Positions 32,544-41,151 of a DNA stretch of 64,000 bases are shown one piece after another. The stretch lies in assembly GCF_012027725.1 (NCBI RefSeq), contig NZ_SJOU01000001.1:124001-188000 (forward strand), in the 5' to 3' direction. The stretch comes from Olsenella sp. SW781 (lineage in GTDB: Bacteria; Actinomycetota; Coriobacteriia; Coriobacteriales; Atopobiaceae). Position numbers and translations under genes: made by a program. Position 1 is the stretch's first letter, and the number at the start of each line of letters is the position of its first letter. Below the pieces are notes generated by a model. It searched no databases. It was not told the DNA's origin and was given only the letters and a program-made list of their open reading frames with translations.

Positions 32544-33740
32544 GACCCGGTCGAGGATGGCGTTGGCGACGTCGGAGAGCGGCATGGTCTCGAGTTGCTC
32601 CACGCCGGCGGCGGAGACGAGCGCCACGCGGTTGGTGTCCGCCCCGAAGGTGGACTCGGGGCGGCTCACGTCGTTGGCCACGATGAGGTCCGCTCCCTTG
32701 CGTCGGAGCTTCTCCGTGGCGTGGGCGAGGAGGTCGTCGGTCTCGGCGGCAAAGCCCACGACGACGCGCCCGCCCTTGACGGCGCAGAGGTCGGCCAGGA
32801 TGTCTGCGGTCTCCGTGAGCTCGATCGCCTCCAGGTGCTCGCGGGACTTCTTGAGCTTGTGGTCGGCCGGGGCGGCGGGCGTGTAGTCGGCCACGGCGGC
32901 GCTGCAGATGGCGGCGTCGGCGTTCGCGAACGCGGAGAGCATGGCATCGTGCATCTGTGCGGCGCTCTCTACATCCACGCGGCGAACGCCGGCGGGCGCG
33001 GAAAGCGACGTGGGGCCGGAGACGAGCGTCACGTCGGCGCCGCGGCGCGCCGCGGCCGCTGCGATCGCGTAGCCCATCTTGCCCGTGGAACGGTTGGCGA
33101 TGTAGCGCACGGGGTCGATTGCCTCGTGCGTGGGGCCGGCGTTCACGAGCAGCCGAACGCCGGCGAGGTCGTGCGGGACGAGAAGCGCCAGCGCGGCGGA
33201 GACGATCTCGTCCACGCCCGCGAGCTTGCCCTCGCCCACGTCGCCACAGGCGAGCCGCCCGCTGTCGGGGCCCACGAAGCTCACGCCGCGCGCGCGGAGC
33301 GTGGCGGCGTTCGCCTGCGTGGCGGGGTTCTGCCACATGTGGACGTTCATGCCCGGGGCCACCAGCACGGGGCGCGGGCAGGCGAGGATGGTCGTGGTGA
33401 GGCAGTCGTCGGCGATCCCGCAGGCCATCTTGGCCATGACGTTGGCCGTGGCCGGCACCACGACGGCGGCGTCGGCCCACTCGGCGAGCTCGATGTGCGG
33501 GATGGGCGAGTCGGGGTTGCCGTAGAGCGAGGTCGCCACGGGGGCGCCGGAGAGCGCCTCGAAGGTGGCCGTCCCCACGAAGCGCTCCGCGTCGGCGGTC
33601 ATGGTCGCGCGCACGTCGCAGCCGGCCTTCTGGAGGCCCCTCAGGACCTCGCACGCCTTGTAGGCGGCTATCCCCCCGCAGACGGCGAGAAGGACGCGCG
33701 GCCTGCGGCCCTCGCGCGCCGCGGCGGCCTCCCCGCTCAC
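32535..33740 (-). CDS. coaBC: Bifunctional phosphopantothenoylcysteine decarboxylase/synthase
   Basis: CoaBC makes 4'-phosphopantetheine in coenzyme A synthesis: CoaB ligates Cys to phosphopantothenate and CoaC decarboxylates it. GTG 33740 overlaps the upstream stop and gives 401 residues. The CoaC half has LLAVCGGIAAYKACE, the active His in IPHIELAEWAD, the APGMNVHMW motif and the reactive Cys of GRLACGDVGEGKL. The CoaB half begins NAGPTHEAIDPVRYIANRSTGKMG. The last codons and stop lie inside a repeat element. Confidence 0.96.
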   Translation of the reverse strand: MSGEAAAAREGRRPRVLLAVCGGIAAYKACEVLRGLQKAGCDVRATMTADAERFVGTATFEALSGAPVATSLYGNPDSPIPHIELAEWADAAVVVPATANVMAKMACGIADDCLTTTILACPRPVLVAPGMNVHMWQNPATQANAATLRARGVSFVGPDSGRLACGDVGEGKLAGVDEIVSAALALLVPHDLAGVRLLVNAGPTHEAIDPVRYIANRSTGKMGYAIAAAAARRGADVTLVSGPTSLSAPAGVRRVDVESAAQMHDAMLSAFANADAAICSAAVADYTPAAPADHKLKKSREHLEAIELTETADILADLCAVKGGRVVVGFAAETDDLLAHATEKLRRKGADLIVANDVSRPESTFGADTNRVALVSAAGVEQLETMPLSDVANAILDRVRK

Positions 33741-34459
33741 TCCTGCCCCTCCTCGGACGTGATGAGCATGCGGTGGCAGTACGGGCACTCCGTGATCTCC
33801 TCCCCGTGGGAGAGGTCGTGGAACTGGCTGGGTTGGAGCCTCACGCGGCAGACAGAGGGGACGTTGCCGTTGAGGCGCTCGACGGCGAGGCCCCTGAAGC
33901 GCTTCCTCGCCGCCTCGTAGGCGGCCAGATGCTCGGCGGTGAGCTCGGCCGCGGCCGCCTCGCGCGCCCGCGAGAGGGAGACGATCTCCGCCCTGATGCT
34001 CTTCGAGCCCTCGTCGAGCGAGGCCTGCGTGGCGGCGCGCTCGGACTCGATGCGCTCCTCGGTGCGCCGGGCGTTTCGCTCCGCGCGCTCGAGCCGCTCG
34101 AGACGCTCGTGCGCGGGGCCGAGCGCGAACTCGCACTTCTCGATGCGCTTGGCGAGCGAGGTGAGCTGGCGCTCGTAGTCGCGGAGCTCCCGGTGCGTGA
34201 GGGCGCCGGAGTCCGCCTGGGCCTGGACCTCGGCGGACTTCTCGCGGTAGTGCGCGAGCTCGGCCTCGGTCTCCTCGATCTCTATCTGCGCGTCCTTGCG
34301 CTGCCCGACGATGCCCGTGAGCTCGGCCGCGACCTTCTTGCGCGCGAGCTCGATGGTCTTGAGGCGGGCCTGCTGCGGCATCTTGGCCAGGCTCGAGGCG
34401 AGCTTGAGGAGCCTGAGGTCGAGGTCCTGGAGGGAGAGGAGTGCTGCTGCTTCGGTCAT
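33737..34459 (-). CDS. Coiled-coil protein with degenerate C4-type zinc ribbon
   Basis: The 240-residue protein is a long alpha-helical coiled coil (about 15-185), followed by a short C-terminal segment like the zinc ribbon of the actinobacterial zf-RING_7/CdsZ family. Only three of the four expected cysteines are seen (SVCRVRL and CPYCH); the first Cys is replaced, and a His follows the last. Metal binding is thus uncertain. It overlaps coaBC by 4 bp and lies 12 bp after the cysteine desulfurase. Function is unknown. Confidence 0.8.
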   Translation of the reverse strand: MTEAAALLSLQDLDLRLLKLASSLAKMPQQARLKTIELARKKVAAELTGIVGQRKDAQIEIEETEAELAHYREKSAEVQAQADSGALTHRELRDYERQLTSLAKRIEKCEFALGPAHERLERLERAERNARRTEERIESERAATQASLDEGSKSIRAEIVSLSRAREAAAAELTAEHLAAYEAARKRFRGLAVERLNGNVPSVCRVRLQPSQFHDLSHGEEITECPYCHRMLITSEEGQE

Positions 34460-34471
34460 CGGTTCCCCTTG

Positions 34472-35662
34472 CTATCTGCGCCCGCGACGTCGGTCGCCGG
34501 CATGGTCACGTACGATTTCGAGAAGCGCCTCGGCGAGGCGCTCGAGGTCCTGCCCGGCGACGCGCTCGTCAAACGAGACGCGCAGCGACCCGAGGGCGCT
34601 CTCGCGCGGGACGCCCATGGCGAGAAGGACGTGGCTCGCGTCGAGCGAGCCGGAGGAGCAGGCCGAGGCGGCGGAGACCTCGAAGCCGGCCTGGTCGAGC
34701 TCGAGGACGAGCGTCTCGGAGTCGAGCCCGGGCACCATCACGCTGACGATGCCGGGAAGTCGCGAGGACCCGTCGTAGGGCAGCGGCGTCGTCTCCACGA
34801 TGCCGCTGCCCGGCGCGCAAAGGGCGCGGACGAGCGAGTCGGCGCGCCGGGAGACGTCGGCGGCGGCGTCGGGCAGCGCCCCGCAGGCCGCCCGCGCGGC
34901 AGCGGCGAAGGCGAGCGCGCCACGCACGTCCTGGGTGCCCGCGCGCATGCCGCGCTCCTGCCCCCCGCCGAACGTGAGCGGCCTCATCGGCGCGCGCCCG
35001 CGGACGAGCAGTGCGCCCACGCCCACGGGGCCGCCGAGCTTGTGGGCGGCGACGCTCGCCGCGTCGACCTCGGAGAGGTCGAGCGGAAGGTGTCCGAAGG
35101 CCTGGACGGCGTCCGTGTGGAAGAGCGCGCCGGCGGCGTGCGCGGCGCGGGCGAGCGCGCCCACGGGCTGGCAGGCGCCGGTCTCGTTGTTGGCCGCCAT
35201 CACCGAGACGAGGGCGCAGCCCCCGTCGACGAGCCCCTCGAGCCCCTCGGGGCGCACGACCCCGTCGGCGCCGGCGCCGGCGAGGCGCACCTCGAAGCCG
35301 CGGTCGCGCAGGACCGGGGCGAGGTCGAGGACCGAGTCGTGCTCGATCTGGGAGAGCACGACGGTGCGCCGGCGCGAGTCGCGGGCCCGGGCCCCCTCGG
35401 CGAGCCCGAGGACCGCGAGGTTGTTCGACTCGGTGCCGCCCGAGGTGAGGATGACGTCCGATGGCCTGAAGCGGCCGCCCGCGCAGCGCGCGATGTCGGC
35501 CCGCGCGCCGTCGAGGGCGCGCGCGGCGGCGCGGCCGAGCGTGTGGAGCGAGTTGGGGTTGGCCCCGGCGATCTCGCTCGCCTCGTAGGCGCGCTCAGCG
35601 GCGAGCGACTCCTCGCGCGCGGGAGCCGAGGCGGCGTAGTCGAGATAGGTCGGGCTCGTCAC
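34472..35662 (-). CDS. Cysteine desulfurase (NifS/IscS-like)
   Basis: This PLP enzyme takes sulfur from cysteine for Fe-S clusters or thio-modification. The 396-residue protein has the start PTYLDYAASAPA, the SGGTESNNLAVLG loop, the cofactor Lys in AAHKLGGPVGVG, and the persulfide Cys in SAASACSSGSLDASHVLL, the longer NifS/IscS type loop. It lacks an adjacent IscU or MnmA gene here. MiaB, IspG and IspH encoded in this window are likely Fe-S clients. It starts 5 bp after rpe. Confidence 0.92.
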   Translation of the reverse strand: MTSPTYLDYAASAPAREESLAAERAYEASEIAGANPNSLHTLGRAAARALDGARADIARCAGGRFRPSDVILTSGGTESNNLAVLGLAEGARARDSRRRTVVLSQIEHDSVLDLAPVLRDRGFEVRLAGAGADGVVRPEGLEGLVDGGCALVSVMAANNETGACQPVGALARAAHAAGALFHTDAVQAFGHLPLDLSEVDAASVAAHKLGGPVGVGALLVRGRAPMRPLTFGGGQERGMRAGTQDVRGALAFAAAARAACGALPDAAADVSRRADSLVRALCAPGSGIVETTPLPYDGSSRLPGIVSVMVPGLDSETLVLELDQAGFEVSAASACSSGSLDASHVLLAMGVPRESALGSLRVSFDERVAGQDLERLAEALLEIVRDHAGDRRRGRR

Positions 35663-35667
35663 GGCGG

Positions 35668-36348
35668 CTACGCCCTCCTCGAGGTGCCGCTCGTGCCGGA
35701 CGTGCGGATCGCCGCGATTGCGGCCGCGCGGTCGGCGGCGCCGAAGACGGAGCTGCCCGCCACGAGGACGTTGGCCCCGGCGGCCGTGACCTCGGCGGCG
35801 TTTCTCGCCGTGATGCCGCCGTCAACCTCGATCGCGGGGCTCACGCCCTGCTCGTCGCACATGCGGCGCAGGCGGCGGAGCTTGCGCAGGGACGACTCGA
35901 TGAAGCGCTGGCCGCCGAAGCCCGGGTTCACGGTCATGACGAGGACCATGTCGAGCTCGCAGAGGATGGGCTCGAGCAGGCACACGGGCGTCGCCGGGTT
36001 GATGGCGACGGACGCCTTGGCGCCGCGGTCCTTGATGAGCGAGACGAGCCGGTGCGCGTGGGAGGTCGCCTCGTAGTGGAAGGAGACGACGTCCGCGCCC
36101 GCGTCGAGGTACCTCTCGACCATCTCGTCGGGGTTGGAGATCATGAGGTGGACGTCGACGGGAAGCTCCGTCGCCGACTTGACGGTGCGCAGGAGGTCGA
36201 TGCCGAACGAGAGGTTGGGGACGAAGTGGCCGTCCATGACGTCATAGTGCAGCAGGTCGGCGGTGGAGACGTCGGCGAGCTCGTCGGCGAGGCGGCGGAA
36301 GTCGGCGGAGAGGACCGAGGGGGCGACCCTGATCTCATCGTTCATCAT
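35668..36348 (-). CDS. rpe: Ribulose-phosphate 3-epimerase
   Basis: Rpe interconverts ribulose 5-phosphate and xylulose 5-phosphate in the pentose-phosphate pathway. ATG 36348 overlaps the gpsA stop (ATGA) and has AGGAGAAC upstream, giving 226 residues. The TIM barrel shows APSVLSADF, the metal and catalytic HYDVMDGHFVPN, DVHLMI, MTVNPGFGGQ and the second catalytic Asp in IEVDGGI. The C-terminal Ser/Thr/Gly-rich tail is not conserved. Confidence 0.96.
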   Translation of the reverse strand: MMNDEIRVAPSVLSADFRRLADELADVSTADLLHYDVMDGHFVPNLSFGIDLLRTVKSATELPVDVHLMISNPDEMVERYLDAGADVVSFHYEATSHAHRLVSLIKDRGAKASVAINPATPVCLLEPILCELDMVLVMTVNPGFGGQRFIESSLRKLRRLRRMCDEQGVSPAIEVDGGITARNAAEVTAAGANVLVAGSSVFGAADRAAAIAAIRTSGTSGTSRRA

Positions 36349-37385
36349 GCGTTCTCCTTGTCTTGCGTTGCGATTCCGTAGAACTCCTCGGTGGGGCGCC
36401 GCCCAAGGAGGGCGTCCGTCGCGGCGGTCACGTCGAGCCTGCCGTGGAGGACGGCGTGGACCGCCTCGGTGATGGGGACCTCCACCCCGCGGGAGCGCGC
36501 GAGCGAGAGCACGCTCTCGGCGGCGCGCGCGCCCTCGACGACCATGTGCGTGCGTGCCTCGTAGGACTCGAGCGTCTCCCCGCCCGCGAGGGCCTCGCCG
36601 AATGTGCGGTTGCGGGAGTGGCGCGAGGTGCAGGTCGCCACGAGGTCCCCCATGCCGGCAAGGCCCATCGGCGTGAGGGGGTCGGCGCCGAGCGCCGCCG
36701 CGACGCGGCCGATCTCGGCGAGCCCGCGCGTCATGATGACGGCGAGCGCGTTGTCCCCCGCCCCGAACCCGGCCGCCGCTCCGCAGGCGATGGCGACGAC
36801 GTTCTTGATGGCGCCGCAGATCTCGACGCCCGTGACGTCGCCGGAGACGTACACCCTGAAGCTCTGGCTGACCACGAGCCCCTGGAGCCGGCTCGCGACC
36901 TCGGGGGTCTCGGAGGCGAGCACGGCGGCGGAGAGCTTTCCGAGGCAGACCTCCTCGGCATGGTTGGGGCCGGAGAGGACGGCGATCCGCCCGCGGTGGC
37001 CGAGCTCGTCCGCGACGACGTCGAGCATGAGCTCGTTCGTACCGACCTCGACCCCCTTCGTGAGCACGAGCAGGGGCACGTCGTCGGCAACGAGGCCCGC
37101 GAGCGAGGCGCACGTCCCCCTCAGGTATGAGGAGGGCACGGCGAGGACGACGACCTCCGCGCGCGCGAGCGCGCGTTCGCGATCGGACGTGGCCCCGACG
37201 TTTCCAGGGAGCTCATAGTCGACGAGGTGGCGCGGGTTGCGGCGCGTGGCATTGATGGCGTCGGCGACGGCGGCGTCACGGCACCAGAGCGTGACCTCAC
37301 CGCAGCGCGGCGCGAGAAGCCCGGCCATCGCGGTCCCCCACGAGCCGGACCCGATGACGGCGACGCGCCCGGCGCGGGCGCTCAT
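36345..37385 (-). CDS. gpsA: Glycerol-3-phosphate dehydrogenase [NAD(P)+]
   Basis: GpsA reduces dihydroxyacetone phosphate to sn-glycerol 3-phosphate, the backbone for phospholipids. The 346-residue protein has VIGSGSWGTAMAGLL (NAD fold), LVLTKGVE, the conserved SGPNHAEEV, the catalytic Lys in EICGAIKNVVAIACG and MAGMGDLVATCTSRHSRNR. It is tightly overlapped with plsY (ATGA), which uses its product, so substrate supply and first acylation are coupled. Confidence 0.97.
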   Translation of the reverse strand: MSARAGRVAVIGSGSWGTAMAGLLAPRCGEVTLWCRDAAVADAINATRRNPRHLVDYELPGNVGATSDRERALARAEVVVLAVPSSYLRGTCASLAGLVADDVPLLVLTKGVEVGTNELMLDVVADELGHRGRIAVLSGPNHAEEVCLGKLSAAVLASETPEVASRLQGLVVSQSFRVYVSGDVTGVEICGAIKNVVAIACGAAAGFGAGDNALAVIMTRGLAEIGRVAAALGADPLTPMGLAGMGDLVATCTSRHSRNRTFGEALAGGETLESYEARTHMVVEGARAAESVLSLARSRGVEVPITEAVHAVLHGRLDVTAATDALLGRRPTEEFYGIATQDKENA

Positions 37386-38083
37386 CGTGCCTCACCGTCG
37401 CCCTTCTCGGCCCCCTCGCCCTTCTCGCCCGACTTGTGGAACGAGAAGCGGCGCTCCTCGCCGTGGATGAGGCGTCGGGCGTTCTCGCGGTGCGACCAGA
37501 TGACGACCACGGCCGCGACGACGACCGGCGCGATCGAGACCGCGGGGAACCCGAGCACGGCGCACCACGCGGGAAGCGACGCGGCCGCGGCGAGCGAGCC
37601 GAGCGACACGTAGCGCGTGGGCACGGCGAGAAGGACGAAGACGAGCAGCGCGCCCAGCCCGACCGGCCAGTAGAGCCCGAGCGCAGCCCCGAAGCCGACG
37701 GCGATCCCCTTGCCCCCGTGGAAGCCGAGGTACGGCGAGAAGACGTGGCCGAGGATGCAGGCGAGGAACATGACCGACATCGCGGTTCCGAAGAGGGTGG
37801 TGTGGTCGAGCGAGGCGACGTCGCCGCCCAGGGCGAGCGCGGCGATCGCCCAGCGCGAGACGAGCATCCAGACGAGGCCCTTCAGGACGTCGCACGCGAG
37901 CGTCGCGGCCGCGGCGCCCTTGCCCACCGAGCGCGCGACGTTGGTGGTCCCGATGTTGCCCGACCCGACGGTCCTCACGTCGACGTGGCCCATGGCCAGG
38001 GCGATCACGAGGCCGAAGGGGATGCCGCACACGAGGTAGGCGCCGGCGGCGAACAGCGCCGTCCAGAGGGCGAGCTCCCCCAT
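37382..38083 (-). CDS. plsY: Acyl-phosphate:glycerol-3-phosphate acyltransferase PlsY
   Basis: PlsY transfers an acyl group from acyl-phosphate to glycerol 3-phosphate, the first step of phospholipid synthesis. The 233-residue membrane protein has the three cytoplasmic motifs: SGNIGTTNVAR, the G3P-binding stretch GFHGGKGIAVGFG, and SHRENARRLIHGEE near the end. The C-terminal 20 residues are a charged Gly/Glu/Lys tail beyond the family core. TGATG joins it to der, and ATGA joins it to gpsA. Confidence 0.96.
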   Translation of the reverse strand: MGELALWTALFAAGAYLVCGIPFGLVIALAMGHVDVRTVGSGNIGTTNVARSVGKGAAAATLACDVLKGLVWMLVSRWAIAALALGGDVASLDHTTLFGTAMSVMFLACILGHVFSPYLGFHGGKGIAVGFGAALGLYWPVGLGALLVFVLLAVPTRYVSLGSLAAAASLPAWCAVLGFPAVSIAPVVVAAVVVIWSHRENARRLIHGEERRFSFHKSGEKGEGAEKGDGEAR

Positions 38084-39414
38084 CAGCGATCGCCCCCCTC
38101 GGACTTGCGGCGGAACCGGAGCCGCACGGGGGTGCCGACGAGGTCGAAGCGGGCGCGCAGGCGGTTCTCGAGGAACCGCTCGAAGTTGTCGTCGACGAGG
38201 TCCGGCGCGTTGCACCAGAAGGAGATGACGGGGGGCCTGGAGCCCGTCTGCGTGGCGTACTGGATCTTGAGGCGCCGGCCGCGCTCCGAGCGGGTGTGGC
38301 CGCCCTCGCGGATCTCGGCGAGAAGGTCGTTGAGCTCGGTGGTCCTGAGCTGGGCGGCATGGGCCGCCGCGGCGCGGACGGCGAGCTCGAGGACCTTGTC
38401 CGTGGCACGGCCGGTCAGGGCGGAGACGTTCACGGTGGGGATCCACGGGGCGAAGGCGAGGCGCTTGTCGATGGAGGCGACGATGTCGTTTCTCTGCTGC
38501 TCGGTCTCCACGAGGTCCCACTTGTTGAGCACGAGCACGAGGCCGCAGCCGCGGTCGATGGCCATGCCGGCGACCTTCTGGTCCTGCTCGGTGACTCCGA
38601 TCGTGGCGTCCACGACGAGCAGGCACACGTCCGCGCGGTCGATGGCCTGCAGGCCGCGCACGAGGCTGTAGTACTCGACGTCCTCGTGGACCTGCGTCTT
38701 CTTGCGCATGCCCGCCGTGTCGACGAGCTTGATGGGCTGGCCCTTCCACTCGATCACGGTGTCGATGGCGTCGCGCGTGGTGCCCGCGACGTCGGACACG
38801 ATCGAGCGCTTCTTGTTGGCGAGGCGGTTGGCGAGGCTGGACTTGCCCACGTTGGGGCGCCCGACGATGGCCAGGGACAGCATGTCGTCCTCGGGCTCGT
38901 CCTCGGTCTGCTCCGGGAAGGCGGCGACGATGTCGTCGAGCAGGTCGCCCGTACCGTGGCCGTGTCCGGCGGAGAGCGGGCGGGGCTCGCCGACGCCGAG
39001 GGCGTAGAAGTCCCAGAGGCCGTCCTGCTCGGTGGCGGGGTCGTCCTTCTTGTTGACGACGAGGAACACGGGCTTGTCGACGCGGCGCAGGACGCGCGCG
39101 ACCTCCTCGTCCTCGTCGGTCACGCCGGTGGTCCCGTCGACGACGAAGACGATGACGTCGGCCTCCTCGCAGGCCATGAGCGCCTGCTCGCGGATGCGCG
39201 GGGCGAAGACGTCCTTGGACTTAGCGGACTCGATGCCGCCGGTGTCGATGAGGGTGAAGTCGCGACCGTTCCAGTCGGCGTCGTGATACGAGCGGTCGCG
39301 CGTGACCCCGCGCGACTCGTGGACGATGGCGTCGCGGCTCACCGCAATGCGGTTGACGAGCGTGGACTTGCCGACGTTGGGTCGGCCGACCACGGCGACT
39401 ACGGGCTTAGGCAT
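38083..39414 (-). CDS. der: Ribosome-assembly GTPase Der (EngA)
   Basis: Der is an essential two-domain GTPase of 50S assembly. The 443-residue protein has G domain 1 (GRPNVGKST near 10, DTGGI, NKKD), an acidic linker, G domain 2 (GRPNVGKSS near 188, DTAGM, NKWD), and a C-terminal KH-like domain with RRLKIQYATQTGSRPP. Der-plsY-gpsA is a widely conserved order. Upstream lies a 41-bp perfect palindrome (39511-39599) that would be in the leader or promoter region. Confidence 0.97.
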   Translation of the reverse strand: MPKPVVAVVGRPNVGKSTLVNRIAVSRDAIVHESRGVTRDRSYHDADWNGRDFTLIDTGGIESAKSKDVFAPRIREQALMACEEADVIVFVVDGTTGVTDEDEEVARVLRRVDKPVFLVVNKKDDPATEQDGLWDFYALGVGEPRPLSAGHGHGTGDLLDDIVAAFPEQTEDEPEDDMLSLAIVGRPNVGKSSLANRLANKKRSIVSDVAGTTRDAIDTVIEWKGQPIKLVDTAGMRKKTQVHEDVEYYSLVRGLQAIDRADVCLLVVDATIGVTEQDQKVAGMAIDRGCGLVLVLNKWDLVETEQQRNDIVASIDKRLAFAPWIPTVNVSALTGRATDKVLELAVRAAAAHAAQLRTTELNDLLAEIREGGHTRSERGRRLKIQYATQTGSRPPVISFWCNAPDLVDDNFERFLENRLRARFDLVGTPVRLRFRRKSEGGDR

Positions 39415-39510
39415 CTGGTCTCCTTGCTATTCCATTGGTGTCGCAAGGATACCACGAGCGGTCGGATTTGACCCGTGAGCGCGCAAAACCCCCATGCGCT
39501 ATGCAGACCA

Positions 39511-39599
39511 TGCCGCTGCCACGCCAATTACGTCGCGTTCGTCTGCCACATGCGTTCAATGTGGCAGACGAACGCGACGTAATTGGCGTGGCAGCGGCA
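39511..39599. repeat. 41-bp perfect inverted repeat upstream of der
   Basis: Bases 39511-39551 and 39559-39599 are exact reverse complements around a 7-nt loop (GCGTTCA). The stem core is GCCAATTACGTCGCG. A stray AATTGGCAC follows at 39605-39613. It fills the space between the DUF512 stop (39620) and der. Nothing else coding is supported between 39415 and 39619. Confidence 0.95.
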
Positions 39600-39619
39600 C
39601 GGCCTAATTGGCACACGGC

Positions 39620-41005
39620 TCACGTCAGGCCAAGGACGACGAGGAGGGCGTCGAGGTAGTCGCCGGGGCTCGGGACGCTCACGGTCACGAGGGCGCCGCG
39701 GCGGCGGAGCTCCTCGAGGATGTGGTCCTGGGTGTCGCCGTCGAGGGTGAGGCGATCGAAGTTGAACATGACCTCGGGGAGCACGACGAGCGCGCCGGAG
39801 AGGTCGTCCGGCATCTGGGCGAGCAGGTCCTCGGAGACGATGAGGCCCGTGACGTTGACGTCGCCGCCGAAGTAGTCGTTCCTGATCGCATGCGTCGCGG
39901 CCCATCCGTCAGGCGAGAGCGCGCGGCAGAAGGCGCCGATCGTCTCGGCCGCCGCCTCGCCGCAGACGAGCTCGAGCCGCAGGCCCTTCTCGGCAAGCGC
40001 CCCGTCGACGGAGCAAAGGTCCGCCGCGCGCTCCCGCGCCACGAGCGCCGTCTCGTCGAGGAAGCTCCTGAGCATGCCGATTCCGTCGTAGAACTGCGGG
40101 TAGCCGTCGTAGGTCTCGGCGGGGGGTACGGGGAGGCGCGCGTCGACGTAGAACTCGTCGGAGAGCTGGAAGCGCGTGATCCCGAGGGTCTCCCGCGCGC
40201 GCCGCTGGTAGGGCTCGATGAGGCGCACCACGGCGCGCGACGCCTCGACGTCGTCGGAGTACGAGCTGTGGAAGCGCCTGCTGTGCTTGGTGTAGCCGAG
40301 GGGCACGACGGCGAGCGAGGTGATGCCGTCCCGCGCCTCCACCCAGTCGAGCGTGGCCGCGAGCTCGGCCCCGTCGTTGATCCCCGGGCAGAGCACGATC
40401 TGGGCATGGACCTCGATGCCGCCCTCGAGCAGCCGCTCGAGCACCTCGATGCCGCGGTCTGCGCGGCGGCCGATGAGGTTGCGGCGCACCTCGGGCGTGA
40501 TGGCGTGGATGGAGACGTTCATCGGCGAGAGCCCGCAGGTGACGATGCGCTCGGCCTCCTCGTCGGAGACGTTGGTGAGCGTCACGAAGTTGCCCTGCAG
40601 GAAGGAGAGGCGGTAGTCGTCGTCCCGCAGCGTGAGCGTCGAGCGCGCCTCGGGCGGGAGCATCGCCATGAAGCAGAACTGGCAGGCGTTCACGCAGGTG
40701 CGGATGCCGTCGAAGAGGACGTCGGTGAAGTCGATCCCCCAGTCCTGGCCCGGCTCGCGCCAGAGCTCGCACGCCGAGGTTGTGCCGTCGCCGGGGTCAA
40801 AGACCTCGAGCTCGCAGCAGGCCCCGTCGGCCTCCCAGCGCCAGTCGATGAGGTCGCGCGGCACGACGCCGTTCACGCGCTCGATGCGCATGCCGGGCTC
40901 GATGCCGGCCTCCCAGGCGGGGCTTCCCTCCTCGACGGCGGCGACCCAGGCGCCGAGCGCCCGGTCCTTCGTCGAGGCGTAGTCCGCGCGTCTCTGCTCG
41001 GCCAT
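39620..41005 (-). CDS. DUF512 family protein (PDZ plus radical-SAM-like Fe-S)
   Basis: The 461-residue protein combines an N-terminal PDZ-like segment (about 10-60, WVAAVEEGSPAWEAGIEPGMRIERVNG), a C-x3-C-x2-C cluster CVNACQFCF (near 100-108) in a radical-SAM-type barrel, and the DUF512 C-terminal domain with NVTGLIVSEDLLAQ and VVLPEVMFNFD. This family often lies immediately upstream of der, as here, and is conserved in anaerobic Gram-positives. The reaction it catalyses is not established to my knowledge. Fe-S binding is well supported by the Cys spacing. Confidence 0.88.
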   Translation of the reverse strand: MAEQRRADYASTKDRALGAWVAAVEEGSPAWEAGIEPGMRIERVNGVVPRDLIDWRWEADGACCELEVFDPGDGTTSACELWREPGQDWGIDFTDVLFDGIRTCVNACQFCFMAMLPPEARSTLTLRDDDYRLSFLQGNFVTLTNVSDEEAERIVTCGLSPMNVSIHAITPEVRRNLIGRRADRGIEVLERLLEGGIEVHAQIVLCPGINDGAELAATLDWVEARDGITSLAVVPLGYTKHSRRFHSSYSDDVEASRAVVRLIEPYQRRARETLGITRFQLSDEFYVDARLPVPPAETYDGYPQFYDGIGMLRSFLDETALVARERAADLCSVDGALAEKGLRLELVCGEAAAETIGAFCRALSPDGWAATHAIRNDYFGGDVNVTGLIVSEDLLAQMPDDLSGALVVLPEVMFNFDRLTLDGDTQDHILEELRRRGALVTVSVPSPGDYLDALLVVLGLT

Positions 41006-41151
41006 CGGCTGCCCCCGTTCTTCTCGCCCGATGCGTCCCGCGCACCAATAACGTACAAGATCAAGCACAACTATCTATATGCCCAGTTGAAAATATCGCA
41101 CACGTACGATTTTGTGCGTAATTTGCCGCGGGCGAGAGGAACGTGCGCTCG
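41006..41151. other. 146-bp intergenic region between ispH and DUF512 gene
   Basis: AT-rich for this genome around 41045-41120. CGCACA and TGTGCG (41097-41118) form an interrupted inverted repeat. A GTTCTTCTC motif (complement of GAGAAGAAC) is at 41017-41025. A minus-strand promoter for the DUF512-der group is likely here (TATAGATAG near 41072-41080), but no clear -35 was found. Confidence 0.35.

Noticed and set aside
37436-38671. Long plus-strand frame opposite plsY and der
   Set aside because: Composition is that of an antisense shadow; PlsY and Der motifs fix the coding strand.
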